From Bifidobacterium ruminantium DSM 6489 (GTDB taxonomy: Bacteria > Actinomycetota > Actinomycetes > Actinomycetales > Bifidobacteriaceae): DNA of 35,227 nucleotides. The first letter of the stretch is position 1. Each line of letters opens with the position of its first letter. The position numbers were made by a program, and so were the translations under genes. Shown one piece after another: positions 26,454 through 34,072 of the stretch. Location: positions 1 through 35,227 of the forward strand of contig NZ_JDTK01000022.1 in assembly GCF_000770925.1 (NCBI RefSeq), written 5' to 3'. Below the pieces are notes generated by a model that saw only the letters and a list, made by a program, of their open reading frames with translations, had not been told where the DNA came from and made no database searches.

Positions 26454-26484
26454 AGGGAGAGAACCGGTTTCCCGGTTCCCTCCT
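26454..26484 (-). terminator. Hairpin between livK and livH (partial terminator candidate)
   Basis: GAACCGG (26461-26467) pairs with CCGGTTC (26472-26478), and flanking AGGGAG/CTCCT bases can extend the stem. CCCTTTCG follows on the minus strand rather than a clean U-run. Placed after the binding-protein gene, it probably lowers read-through into livHMGF. Confidence 0.55.
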
Positions 26485-26530
26485 CTTACGTGTTCAGGCT
26501 TTCACACCCCTGCCTCCAAGTGGTTGGAGA

Positions 26531-27727
26531 TCACTTGGACGGCTGGATGGTGGTCTTGTACTGCGGCTTGCCGTCCTTGAGCTCAAGCACGATGACGGAC
26601 TTCTTCGGGGAGCCCTTCTTGTCGAGCGTGAAGTTGCCGGTCACGCCTTCGAAGCTCATGCCGGCGATGGCGTTGCGCACGGACTCGCGGGTGGCGTTCT
26701 TGCCGGCCTTCTCGATGGCCTGCTTCATCATGTACACGGAGTCGTAGCCCAGTGCGGTGAAGGTGTTCGGATCGGCGTTCTTGTTGGCCTTCTTGTAGGA
26801 CTTGATGAAGTCCTGCACCTTGGCGTTGGAGGTGTCGTCCGGAGAGTAGTGGGTGGTGTAGAGCACCTTGTTGTACAGCGACTTGTCGTCGGTCATCTTC
26901 AGGCCGTCGTAGCCGTCAGGACCCATCACATAGCCCTTGTAGCCGACGGAGCGGGCCTGCGGGATGATGTACGGGCCAGCGACGGAGTAGTAGTACGGAG
27001 CGTACAGGAACTCGGCGCCAGCGGCCTGGATCTTCTGCAGCTGGGAGGAGTACTCGGTGTCGTCGGCGCTGGAGGAGTTCTCTTCGGCCACGACGTCAAG
27101 GCCGGCCTTCTTGGCGGCAGCGGCGAAGGCCTTGCCCACGCCGGAGGAGTACGGATCGCCGGTGCCGTACAGCACGGCGACCTTCTTGACCTTCAGGGTC
27201 TCGGCTGCGAACTTGGCAGCGATCTCACCCTGGTAGGAGTCCTTGAAGCAGGTGCGGAACATATAGCCACCGGTCTCGATGGAGTCGGAGGTGGCGGCCG
27301 GTGCGATGGCCGGCAGCTTGGACTGGTCGGCCAGCGGAGCCACGGCCGCGGTGGTGGAGGAGATGGTCGGGCCGACCACGCCGAGCACGCTGTTGTCGCC
27401 GGCGAGCTTGTTGAAGGCGTTGGAGGCTTCGGTGGCGTCGCCCTTGTCGTCCATGGACTCGAGCTTGACCTTCTTGCCGTTGATGCCGCCCTTGGCGTTG
27501 ATCTCATCCACAGCCAGCTTGAAGCCGGCGACCTCGGCCTCGCCGTATGCGGCGGCGGTGCCGGAGTTGGTGGTGACGGAGCCCAGCGTGATGGTATCGC
27601 TGTTGGCCGCGCTACCGTTGGAGCTGCTGGAATCGTCCATGCTGCCGCCGGAGCAGGCAGCGAGGGACATCGACATTGCGCCTGCCGCGATCAGGGCGAC
27701 GCACTTGGCGGAGAACTTCGCGTTCAT
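26531..27727 (-). CDS. livK: Branched-chain amino-acid ABC transporter substrate-binding lipoprotein LivK
   Basis: 398 residues. Signal peptide and lipobox SLAAC with Cys25, then a Ser/Gly/Asn linker and a type I periplasmic-binding fold (DTITLGSVTTNSGTAAAYGEAEVAGFKLAVDEINAKGGINGKKVKLESMDDKGD), the usual start of Leu/Ile/Val-binding proteins. VVGPTISSTTAAVAPLADQSKLPAIAPAATSDSI is the family ligand-binding block. The frame is open to 27832, but the ATG at 27727 has GAGGAAG upstream and starts the signal peptide. The 245-nt spacer to prmC must hold the operon promoter; TATAAA (27876-27881) and TATAAG (27913-27918) on the minus strand are -10 candidates without a good -35. Confidence 0.93.
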   Translation of the reverse strand: MNAKFSAKCVALIAAGAMSMSLAACSGGSMDDSSSSNGSAANSDTITLGSVTTNSGTAAAYGEAEVAGFKLAVDEINAKGGINGKKVKLESMDDKGDATEASNAFNKLAGDNSVLGVVGPTISSTTAAVAPLADQSKLPAIAPAATSDSIETGGYMFRTCFKDSYQGEIAAKFAAETLKVKKVAVLYGTGDPYSSGVGKAFAAAAKKAGLDVVAEENSSSADDTEYSSQLQKIQAAGAEFLYAPYYYSVAGPYIIPQARSVGYKGYVMGPDGYDGLKMTDDKSLYNKVLYTTHYSPDDTSNAKVQDFIKSYKKANKNADPNTFTALGYDSVYMMKQAIEKAGKNATRESVRNAIAGMSFEGVTGNFTLDKKGSPKKSVIVLELKDGKPQYKTTIQPSK

Positions 27728-27972
27728 TCCGTTCTTCCTCTTTTCTTGAAAACGCTGCACATTCCTTTCAACGCGCACCTTGGAAAAAATCATGTTCATC
27801 TCAACCCCCGTGCGCGGAACCACGGCGACCACTCATGACGGACGCCCGTTCTCTCTCTGTGCATTCCGATTGTTCTTTATAGCCTGGCGGACGGCGGCCT
27901 GCATAAAATGTTCTTATAGTGAGACTCAACTTCTGGTTATATCCCCGTCAGCATGGCGCAAAAGAATATAAG

Positions 27973-28893
27973 TTACTGTGCCGGCTGTTTTTCCGCCGTC
28001 AGATAACGTGGCCGTCCGGTGTAGTCGTTATGCACGGTAACGTCGACGAAGCCGCAGGTTCGTGCGAAGGCGGCAAGCCGCTCCCCCTGCGTGATGTCGT
28101 GCTCCATCACCATAAGTCCATCCGCGCGAAGCAGTTTCGCCGCGCGTGCGATGATGCGTTCCGGAATGAGCGTGCCGTCCGCCGAACCGCCGTATAGCGC
28201 CAGATCGGGGTCGTAATCGCGCGCCTCGGGCTGTTCGGGAATGTCGGCAAGCGGCACGTACGGAGGATTGGTGAGCACGATGTCGATCGTGCCGTCGAGC
28301 TGGTTCAGCGTCGGCATCTGCGTGGCGTCGGAGATTTCCAGATGATAATTGCCGGCGATGTTTGGATGCCGTCGCACGGTTTCGTCGAGATTGCGACGGG
28401 TCCACTCAGCGGCCGTGGCGCTTTTCTCGACGGCCCACACCTCGCTGCCGGGCACTTCCATGGCGAAGGACAAACCTATCGCGCCGCTTCCGGCGCACAG
28501 GTCGACCACCCGAGCCGAATACATGCCATGGCTGGTCGTCCAGTCGATGCCCTCCTGCACGACCAGCTCGGTTTCCGGGCGCGGGACGAACACGCCCGGC
28601 CCGACCTTCAGATCAAGATAACGGAACGGCGCATGTCCGGTGATGTGCTGCAACGGCTCGCGCCTCGCGCGACGGTCCAGCATGGCGCGGAATCGTTCCA
28701 GAGCGGACTCCGCATCGTTCTTTCCGGCCAGGCGCTCCGTATCGTCGCCCATGAGCATGGCTTTGTCCACATCCCGCAGATCTACGTGGAGGGCTTCGGC
28801 GAGCAGCAGTTTGGCGTCATGTTCCGGAGTGTCGACGCCCGCCTTGCGCAGGACGTCGGCGGAGGAACGCACCACGTCGAATACGGTCGTCAC
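27973..28893 (-). CDS. prmC: Release factor glutamine N5-methyltransferase PrmC (HemK)
   Basis: 306 residues. It methylates the glutamine of the GGQ motif in RF1 and RF2, which speeds peptide release. An N-terminal helical substrate-recognition domain (about 1-95) precedes a Rossmann methyltransferase domain with the SAM motif DLCAGSGAIG (131-140) and the catalytic NPPY (209-212). The start is GTG at 28893, 9 nt after the prfA stop, so it is expressed with its substrate; an AGTAGGGCGG stretch upstream may serve as ribosome site. Both substrates are encoded in this window (prfA here, prfB at 4694-5824). The next gene on this strand is livK, where tsaC would be expected. Confidence 0.95.
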   Translation of the reverse strand: MTTVFDVVRSSADVLRKAGVDTPEHDAKLLLAEALHVDLRDVDKAMLMGDDTERLAGKNDAESALERFRAMLDRRARREPLQHITGHAPFRYLDLKVGPGVFVPRPETELVVQEGIDWTTSHGMYSARVVDLCAGSGAIGLSFAMEVPGSEVWAVEKSATAAEWTRRNLDETVRRHPNIAGNYHLEISDATQMPTLNQLDGTIDIVLTNPPYVPLADIPEQPEARDYDPDLALYGGSADGTLIPERIIARAAKLLRADGLMVMEHDITQGERLAAFARTCGFVDVTVHNDYTGRPRYLTAEKQPAQ

Positions 28894-28902
28894 CCAGCCG
28901 CC

Positions 28903-29991
28903 CTACTTCTGGTTGGCGAGACGATCGGCTTCGTCCGCCTGGATGTCGCTGTCGATGACGGCCTGCAGGTCGCCGTCAAGCACCGCGTCGAGGTTGTACG
29001 CCTTGTAGTTCGTGCGATGGTCGACGATGCGGTTTTCCGGGAAGTTGTACGTGCGGATACGTTCCGAACGGTCCAGCGAGCGCACCTGGGAATGGCGCAT
29101 ATCGGCGGCCTCGGCGGCCTCCTGCTCGTGTTTCATGGCCAGCAGGCGGCTCTTCAGAACGCGCAGTGCCGCCGCGCGGTTTTGGATCTGGCTCTTCTCG
29201 TCCTGCATGTTCACGGTGATGCCGGTGGGGATGTGCGTCATGCGGACCGCGGAATACGTGGTGTTCACGGACTGGCCGCCCGGGCCGGAGCTCATGAAGA
29301 TGTCGATTTTGAGATCCTTCGGATCGATTTCAATCTCATCGTCGTCCTCGTCGGCCTCCGGGAACACGATGACGCCCGCCGCGGAGGTCTGGATGCGTCC
29401 CTGCGATTCGGTGACGGGGATGCGCTGCACGCGGTGCACGCCACCCTCGTACTTGAGCGACGCCCACACGCCGTCTTCGGGGGCGGGGGTTCCTTTGGCG
29501 CGGATCGCCAACTGCACGTCCTTGACGCCGCCAAGCTCGGTGGTGTTCTCGGATTGCACGGTGACGGTCCATCCGCGCTTTTCGGCGTATCTGGTGTACA
29601 TGCGCAGCAGATCGCCGGCGAACAACGCGGCCTCCTCGCCGCCGGTGCCGGCCTTGATCTCCATGATCGTGTCGCGCGCGTCGTCGGGATCACGTGGAAT
29701 CAGCGCGGTGCGCAGCTTCTCCTCGGCCGCCGGCAGCTCGCCTTCCAGACGCTTGGCCTCCTCGGCGAAATCGGCGTCCTCGGAAGCCATCTCGCGAGCC
29801 GCTTCCAAATCGTCCTTCACCTGCTTGTAGGCGGTGTACGCGGAGACGATGGCCTCCAATTCCGCATGACGGCGACCAAGCTTGCGCATCTTGTCCGGAT
29901 TGGACGCGACATCCGGCTCGGCCATCCGTTGTTCGATATTGTGGTATTCCTCAAGCGCGGTGACCGCCGCGGGGAACTGTTCGTCTGCCAA
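28903..29991 (-). CDS. prfA: Peptide chain release factor 1 (RF1)
   Basis: 362 residues. RF1 ends translation at UAA and UAG. The codon-reading tripeptide PVT is at 192-194 ([17 protein letters not shown]), which separates it from RF2, and GGQ is at 238-240 ([12 protein letters not shown]), with Gln240 the PrmC target. An acidic stretch ([13 protein letters not shown]) lies between them. The stop codon of prfA is itself UAG, one of the codons RF1 reads. It follows rpmE by about 170 nt with a strong terminator in between, so it needs its own promoter; none with a good -35 is obvious. Confidence 0.96.
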   Translation of the reverse strand: MADEQFPAAVTALEEYHNIEQRMAEPDVASNPDKMRKLGRRHAELEAIVSAYTAYKQVKDDLEAAREMASEDADFAEEAKRLEGELPAAEEKLRTALIPRDPDDARDTIMEIKAGTGGEEAALFAGDLLRMYTRYAEKRGWTVTVQSENTTELGGVKDVQLAIRAKGTPAPEDGVWASLKYEGGVHRVQRIPVTESQGRIQTSAAGVIVFPEADEDDDEIEIDPKDLKIDIFMSSGPGGQSVNTTYSAVRMTHIPTGITVNMQDEKSQIQNRAAALRVLKSRLLAMKHEQEAAEAADMRHSQVRSLDRSERIRTYNFPENRIVDHRTNYKAYNLDAVLDGDLQAVIDSDIQADEADRLANQK

Positions 29992-30107
29992 TGTAAGCCT
30001 TTTCTTCGTTTCTACGCTTCAGCGGAGCACTCATCGCTGAACCTTACTCAACCTGTCCATCATATAAGGTGGCGCGGAAGTGCAGCCCGACGGAATCGAA
30101 TCGCCGA

Positions 30108-30141
30108 TAAAAAAACGCCGGCCCGACCGGACCGGCGTTTT
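30108..30141 (-). terminator. Intrinsic terminator of rpmE
   Basis: AAAACGCCGG (30112-30121) pairs perfectly with CCGGCGTTTT (30132-30141) around 10 nt, and on the minus strand the stem is followed by a run of T (30108-30114 complement). It is 20 bp past the rpmE stop. Confidence 0.93.
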
Positions 30142-30161
30142 CATTGCCTAAGCAATAAGAC

Positions 30162-30374
30162 TCACTTGGCCTTCTTGCCGTAACGCTTCTCGAAGCGAGC
30201 CACACGACCACCAGTGTCGAGGATCTTCTGCTTGCCGGTGTAGAACGGGTGGCAGTTGGAGCACACATCGACGGTCATGTGATCGCCGTTGTAGGTGGAA
30301 CGGGTGACGAAGGTGTTGCCGCAAGAGCAGGTGACCTGCACTGCGTGATAATCAGGATGGATACCCTGCTTCAT
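30162..30374 (-). CDS. rpmE: 50S ribosomal protein L31 (zinc-binding type)
   Basis: 70 residues ([20 protein letters not shown]...[10 protein letters not shown]). L31 bridges the large and small subunits at the central protuberance. Four cysteines (CSCG at 16-18 and CSNC at 37-40) form the zinc site of the C+ type; under zinc limitation such proteins are often replaced by a C- paralog. The start at 30374 has an AGGAGA ribosome site; the longer open frame upstream is unlike L31. About 150 nt separate it from the tRNA terminator upstream on the same strand, and this spacer should hold its promoter. Confidence 0.96.
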   Translation of the reverse strand: MKQGIHPDYHAVQVTCSCGNTFVTRSTYNGDHMTVDVCSNCHPFYTGKQKILDTGGRVARFEKRYGKKAK

Positions 30375-30526
30375 AGTTTGTCTCCTAGAGATTCGGGGGA
30401 CCCGGGTCGCCGCACCCCGCTGGCGTGGCGTGAACCGGATAACCTTTGGAAGTGTAGGAGATGGTCGGGACACCGTCCGCATTCCATCACGTGCGGCGCA
30501 GGGACGCGCACACGAAAGCACATACG

Positions 30527-30556
30527 AAAAAGGATCCGCCTTTCCGACGAATCCTT
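30527..30556 (-). terminator. Intrinsic terminator of the tRNA gene
   Basis: AAGGAT (30530-30535) and ATCCTT (30551-30556) pair, and the inner CCGCC/GACGA bases extend the stem through G-U pairs to a 5-nt loop. TTTTTCG follows on the minus strand, just past the tRNA 3' end. Confidence 0.8.
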
Positions 30557-30560
30557 CATG

Positions 30561-30634
30561 TGCCCTCGCTGGGACTTGAACCCAGGACAAACACCTTATA
30601 AGGGTGCTGCTCTAACCAACTGAGCTACGAGGGC
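30561..30634 (-). tRNA. tRNA-Ile (anticodon UAU)
   Basis: Folding the minus strand gives a complete cloverleaf: acceptor GCCCTCG/CGAGGGC (7 bp), D arm GCTC-AGTTGGTTA-GAGC, anticodon stem GCACC/GGTGT with loop CTTATAA, variable TTGTC, T arm CTGGG-TTCAAGT-CCCAG, discriminator A73. In the 7-base loop, T33 is followed by T34 A35 T36, so the anticodon is UAU, which pairs with the isoleucine codon AUA. A37, A38 and A73 are bases expected of an isoleucine tRNA. Most bacteria read AUA with a CAU-anticodon tRNA modified to lysidine by TilS; a UAU anticodon is the rarer solution. The 3' CCA is not encoded. A -10 box TATACT lies 10 nt upstream. Confidence 0.93.
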
Positions 30635-30643
30635 AACAGAGGC

Positions 30644-30649
30644 AGTATA
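30644..30649 (-). promoter_or_regulatory. -10 element of the tRNA gene
   Basis: TATACT on the minus strand ends 9 nt before the first base of the tRNA. No good -35 at 17 nt; TTCCGT at 19 nt is the best candidate. Confidence 0.5.
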
Positions 30650-30712
30650 TCCCAACCTCGGAATATTGACGGAACACATCGTCGGCTTTCACACAACACA
30701 CGTGCAAATCGC

Positions 30713-30732
30713 TATTTATAAGTTTATAAATA
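30713..30732. promoter_or_regulatory. AT-rich palindromic operator candidate, copy 2
   Basis: Arms TATTTATAA (30713-30721) and TTATAAATA (30724-30732) flank a 2-nt centre GT. The 20-bp core is identical to the reverse complement of the one at 15162-15181. It covers a -35-like TTATAA (30716-30721) that stands 17 nt before a -10-like TAATCT (30739-30744), ahead of the GH94 remnant. Confidence 0.6.
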
Positions 30733-30738
30733 ACATGC

Positions 30739-30744
30739 TAATCT
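30739..30744 (+). promoter_or_regulatory. -10 element ahead of the GH94 remnant
   Basis: TAATCT lies 17 nt after TTATAA (30716-30721), which is inside the palindrome. Transcription would start near 30751 and give a leader of about 65 nt before the ATG at 30817. Confidence 0.4.
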
Positions 30745-30816
30745 ATTGGTTAAATCAATGAACGTTACATCGCAAGCGCGTTCCGTTCGGATCATTTCAC
30801 CGACGAAAGGACATCC

Positions 30817-32169
30817 ATGCGCTACGGCCATTTCGATGACGCGGCAAAGGAATATGTGATTGAGACCCCGGCCACCCCGCTGCCGTAGATTAACTACCTT
30901 GGCAACGAGGACTTCTTCTCCCTCATCTCCAACACTGGCGGCGGCTACTCCTTCTACAAGGACGCCAAGCTGCGCCGCATCACCCGCTACCGTTACAACA
31001 ACGTTCCGGCCGACAACGGCTCCCGCTGCTACTACCTGAGCCTCATGGACTCCGACGCGGACGATGTCAAGCCGGTCGAGACCTGGTCCCCCACCTTCCT
31101 GCCGTGCAAGACCCCGCTCGACTCCTACTGGACGGAACTGCTGAGCACCTACCGCGCCGACTGGAACGACTGCCTGAACCTCAACTGCTTCTCCGACACT
31201 CCGGGCGAGAGCTTCCAGACCGTGGAGAACAACGACACCGGCGTGGCGGAATCCGTGTTCATCAGCGGCATGTTCGTACTCTATGGCGGCCAATACGCCG
31301 ACATCATCGAGCACTACGGCAAGCTCACCGGCATGGATGACGCAAACGTGGCCAAGGAGGCGGCCAACATCCGCGCGGAAATCGGACAGGTCTCCGAGGC
31401 GGTCAAGACCGCCGGCTGGGACGGCGAATGGTTCGTACGCGCCTATAACGCCTACTCGCGCAAGGTCGGCACGCATGAGGACACCGAAGGCCAGATCTAC
31501 ATCGAACCGCAGGGCATGTGCGTGATGGCCGGCATCGGCCTGGACGACGGCAAGGCGCAGCAGGCCCTGAAGTCCGTCAAGGACCGTTTGACCTGCGATT
31601 GGGGCACCGCCATCCTCGCCCCCGCCTACTCCACCTACCGCATCGAACTCGGCGAAATCTCCTCCTATCCGCGCGGATATAAGGAGAACGGCGGCATCTT
31701 CTGCCACAACAACCCGTGGATCTCCATCGCCAACGCCCTGGCCGGCAACGACGACGAGGCCTTCGCCGTCTACCAGCGCAACTGTCCGGCCTACGTGGAG
31801 GACAAGTCCGACGTGCGCAAGGTGGAACCGTACGTGTACTGCCAGATGGTCGCCGGCCCCGAAGCCGCCACCCCAGGCGAAGGCAAGAACTCCTGGCTGA
31901 CCGGAACCGCGGCATGGACCTTCGTGGACGTGTCGCAGTACCTGCTGGGCGTCCGCCCGACGCTCGACGGTCCGGCCATCGAACCGCATCTGCCGGCCAA
32001 GTTCACCAATCTGACGGTGACCCGCGTGTTCCGCGGTGTAACCTACACCATCGCGATGAAGCGCACCGGCGAGCGCTCCGTCGCGGTGAACGGCGAGAAG
32101 ATCGACGGCGACACCGTCCCGGTCCCGACCGACACCACCAAGCCAATCAACGTCACCGTCACCTTCTGA
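30817..32169 (+). pseudogene. Cellobiose phosphorylase (GH94), broken by amber codon and internal deletion
   Basis: The reading frame begins at 30817 (MRYGHFDDAAKEYVIETP) after an AAAGGAC ribosome site and is clearly the start of a GH94 phosphorylase. Codon 24 is TAG (30886-30888) where relatives have Trp before INYLGNEDFFSLISN. After the stop the same frame continues through FYKDAKLRRITRYRYNNVP and TWSPTFLPCKTPLDSY, then jumps near 31128-31145 to LSTYRADWNDCLNLNCF, which is mid-catalytic domain. GH94 enzymes have about 800 residues and this frame has 450 codons, so about 360 are missing. DWND, which holds the general acid, and the C-terminal domain remain. Intact enzymes convert cellobiose and phosphate to glucose-1-phosphate and glucose. 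With the N-terminal sandwich and linker gone it should be inactive. The piece from 31045 (ATG, no ribosome site) is probably not translated. Confidence 0.9.
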
Positions 32170-32184
32170 CGGATTGACCATCCG

Positions 32185-32240
32185 CGTATTGGAAACGGGC
32201 GGCCGTGAAGATGCTTCCACGGCCGCCCGTTTCCAATACG
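32185..32240. terminator. Long perfect hairpin after the GH94 remnant
   Basis: The 23-nt arm at 32185-32207 (starting CGTATTGGAAACGGG) is perfectly complementary to 32218-32240, with a 10-nt loop that may itself pair (AAG/CTT). No U-run follows. It separates the remnant from the hydrolase gene. Confidence 0.7.
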
Positions 32241-32321
32241 TACGAACCCCAAGAAACGCGCAACCCGCGTACGGGGGAATACCGACATAACCACAAGCTT
32301 CATACGAATAGGATGGATGCC

Positions 32322-33143
32322 ATGCAATATTTCGAACACAAGATTCCCGGCATCGACGGCAGCACGGCCACATTCGTCGGCTATTGCCTTGACAACAGTG
32401 AAGAAATCGACCCGGACCGCAGACGTCCATCCGTGCTGGTGATTCCCGGCGGCGGCTATGAAATGACGTCCGATCGCGAGGCCGAACCGATCGCCATGCA
32501 GTTCCTCGCGGCAGGCTTCAACGCCTTCGTGCTGCGCTATTCCGTCAAGCCCTCCGTGTTCCCCGTCGCGCTGCTGGAAGCGGCAGAAGCGGTGCGACGC
32601 ATGCGTGCGCACGCCGCCGAATGGCATGTCGACGGCGATCGAATCGCCGTCATCGGCTTTTCCGCCGGTGGCCATCTCGCCGCCAATCTGGCGACCAGCG
32701 TCAGCGACGACGTGCTCGCGGCACACGGCTATGATCCGGACGCGGTGCGTCCGAACGCGCTGATGCTCGCCTACCCGGTAATCACATCCGGACCGCTTGC
32801 GCACCGTGGCAGCTTCGACGCGCTGCTCGGCGAGAAGAAGGACGACCAGGAGGCGCTCGACGCCGTCTCCATCGAAAAGCACATCGATGCCAAGACCCCG
32901 CCGGTCTTCGTCTGGCACACGCTTCCCGACGGCTGCGTGCCGTGCGAGAACACGCTGATGCTCATCGACGCCTGCAAGAAGGCCGGAGTAAGCATCGAGG
33001 CGCATCTGTTCCCCGAAGGCGGCCACGGCCTGGCGCTGGGCAACGCCGAAACGGCATGGCAGGGCGTGAACGGCATCGAGCCGTGCGTGCAGGCATGGCC
33101 GAAGCTCGCGATCGACTGGATGCGCAGGACGTTCGCGAAGTGA
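32322..33143 (+). CDS. Alpha/beta hydrolase, acetyl-esterase/BD-FAE-like
   Basis: 273 residues, no signal peptide, so cytoplasmic. Oxyanion motif GGGY is at 43-46, nucleophile Ser114 in GFSAGGHLA, acid Asp203 in LPDGCVP and His235 in FPEGGHGLALG. This combination is typical of the acetyl-xylan-esterase-like group that removes acetyl or feruloyl groups from plant oligosaccharides; the exact substrate is not shown by the sequence. I use the ATG at 32322, with AGGATGG about 6 nt upstream; an ATG at 32313 (MDAMQ) is an alternative. Its place after a GH94 remnant and before a TetR regulator suggests it once served the same plant-glycan pathway. Confidence 0.85.
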   Translation: MQYFEHKIPGIDGSTATFVGYCLDNSEEIDPDRRRPSVLVIPGGGYEMTSDREAEPIAMQFLAAGFNAFVLRYSVKPSVFPVALLEAAEAVRRMRAHAAEWHVDGDRIAVIGFSAGGHLAANLATSVSDDVLAAHGYDPDAVRPNALMLAYPVITSGPLAHRGSFDALLGEKKDDQEALDAVSIEKHIDAKTPPVFVWHTLPDGCVPCENTLMLIDACKKAGVSIEAHLFPEGGHGLALGNAETAWQGVNGIEPCVQAWPKLAIDWMRRTFAK

Positions 33144-33149
33144 TCCGCG

Positions 33150-33190
33150 CCGGCGTGTGGTCGTCGGACATTCCGATAGCCACACGCCGG
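33150..33190 (+). terminator. Hairpin after the hydrolase gene
   Basis: CCGGCGTGTGG (33150-33160) pairs perfectly with CCACACGCCGG (33180-33190), with an inner TCGG/CCGA. It lies 7 nt past the hydrolase stop. No U-run follows. Confidence 0.6.
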
Positions 33191-33241
33191 AGTACAGTAA
33201 GGGCGATATTCCCCCACACCAATGTTCTCGAAGGAGACCGA

Positions 33242-34057
33242 ATGAGCGTCGCGGCATGGAACCGGTTCCTGCAGGAGCAGGACAACTGGCCTGCGGCTTC
33301 CCGAGTCAACAGCTCGACCCCGTACTCCATCCAGGCGCGCAATGCGCTGGCGGACAAGACCTTCGAGAAGAAGAAGCGCATGAGCCAAGAGGAGCGCCAC
33401 CTGCAGATCCTTCAGGCGGCGGTCAAAATCCTCGCCACCAAGGGCTTCTGGGGCATGAGCCTGCAGGACATCGCCGACGAGATCGGCATCACCGAGGCCG
33501 CGCTCTATCATTACATCTCATCGAAGGACGACCTGCTCAACATGGTGCTGTCCGAATGCTACGACACCCCCGATGCGGACGAATACAATGCCGTCACGGC
33601 CGCCGTCACCGACGCCGACGGGCATCGCGTGTACTTTTACCCGCGGTACTGCCTGAACATCGCGCTGTACAATCTGCAACGGCCCGAGCTGGTGCAGCTG
33701 TACTCCGTGCTCAACGGCGAGGCGCTCAGCCCGACGCATCCCGCGCACAGCTTCTTCATCGGCCGTCACATGCGCAATTGGGAGATGATCGGTTCGATGA
33801 ACTGGGTTCTGCCGCCGGAAGTGGACGAGGAACGCTTCTACGACCTGTACACACTGGCGATGAGCGCGATGGACGGCCTGCAGTACCGTTGGCTCGGCGA
33901 TGATTCGATGAACCTGCTCGAGGAATGGATTTCGATCTCCGACATCATCTTCCCGCCGAGCGAATGGGCCGGCTATACCGATCCAAGCGAATACGATCCC
34001 GCTCCGGACCGTTGTCTGCCGCCGATGACGCTTTCCGCACGCCAGCAGACGATCTGA
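33242..34057 (+). CDS. TetR/AcrR-family transcriptional regulator
   Basis: 271 residues. Helix-turn-helix: AVKILATKGFWGMSLQDIADEIGITEAALYHYISSKDDLLNMVL at about 60-103, a textbook TetR DNA-binding domain. It is preceded by an unusual 50-residue N-terminal extension (MSVAAWNRFLQEQDNW...EKKKRMSQEER). The ligand-binding half (about 110-271) is rich in Tyr, Trp and Phe and has no recognised match. The start at 33242 has AAGGAG 7 nt upstream and no closer ATG begins the domain. TetR proteins usually repress nearby genes and release DNA when a small ligand binds; the AT-rich palindromes at 15161 and 30713 are possible targets, but this is only inference. It converges on the ROK gene with 15 nt between. 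Confidence 0.88.
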   Translation: MSVAAWNRFLQEQDNWPAASRVNSSTPYSIQARNALADKTFEKKKRMSQEERHLQILQAAVKILATKGFWGMSLQDIADEIGITEAALYHYISSKDDLLNMVLSECYDTPDADEYNAVTAAVTDADGHRVYFYPRYCLNIALYNLQRPELVQLYSVLNGEALSPTHPAHSFFIGRHMRNWEMIGSMNWVLPPEVDEERFYDLYTLAMSAMDGLQYRWLGDDSMNLLEEWISISDIIFPPSEWAGYTDPSEYDPAPDRCLPPMTLSARQQTI

Positions 34058-34072
34058 GAGAATTCTTCCGAA

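Noticed and set aside
30886..30888. TAG read as pyrrolysine or as a programmed read-through in GH94
   Set aside because: There is no sign of pyl genes, GH94 is not a known read-through target, and the gene also has a large deletion, so decay is simpler.
30724..32430. A long minus-strand frame over the GH94 remnant
   Set aside because: The plus strand carries unmistakable GH94 text. The minus frame has shadow composition and no motif.
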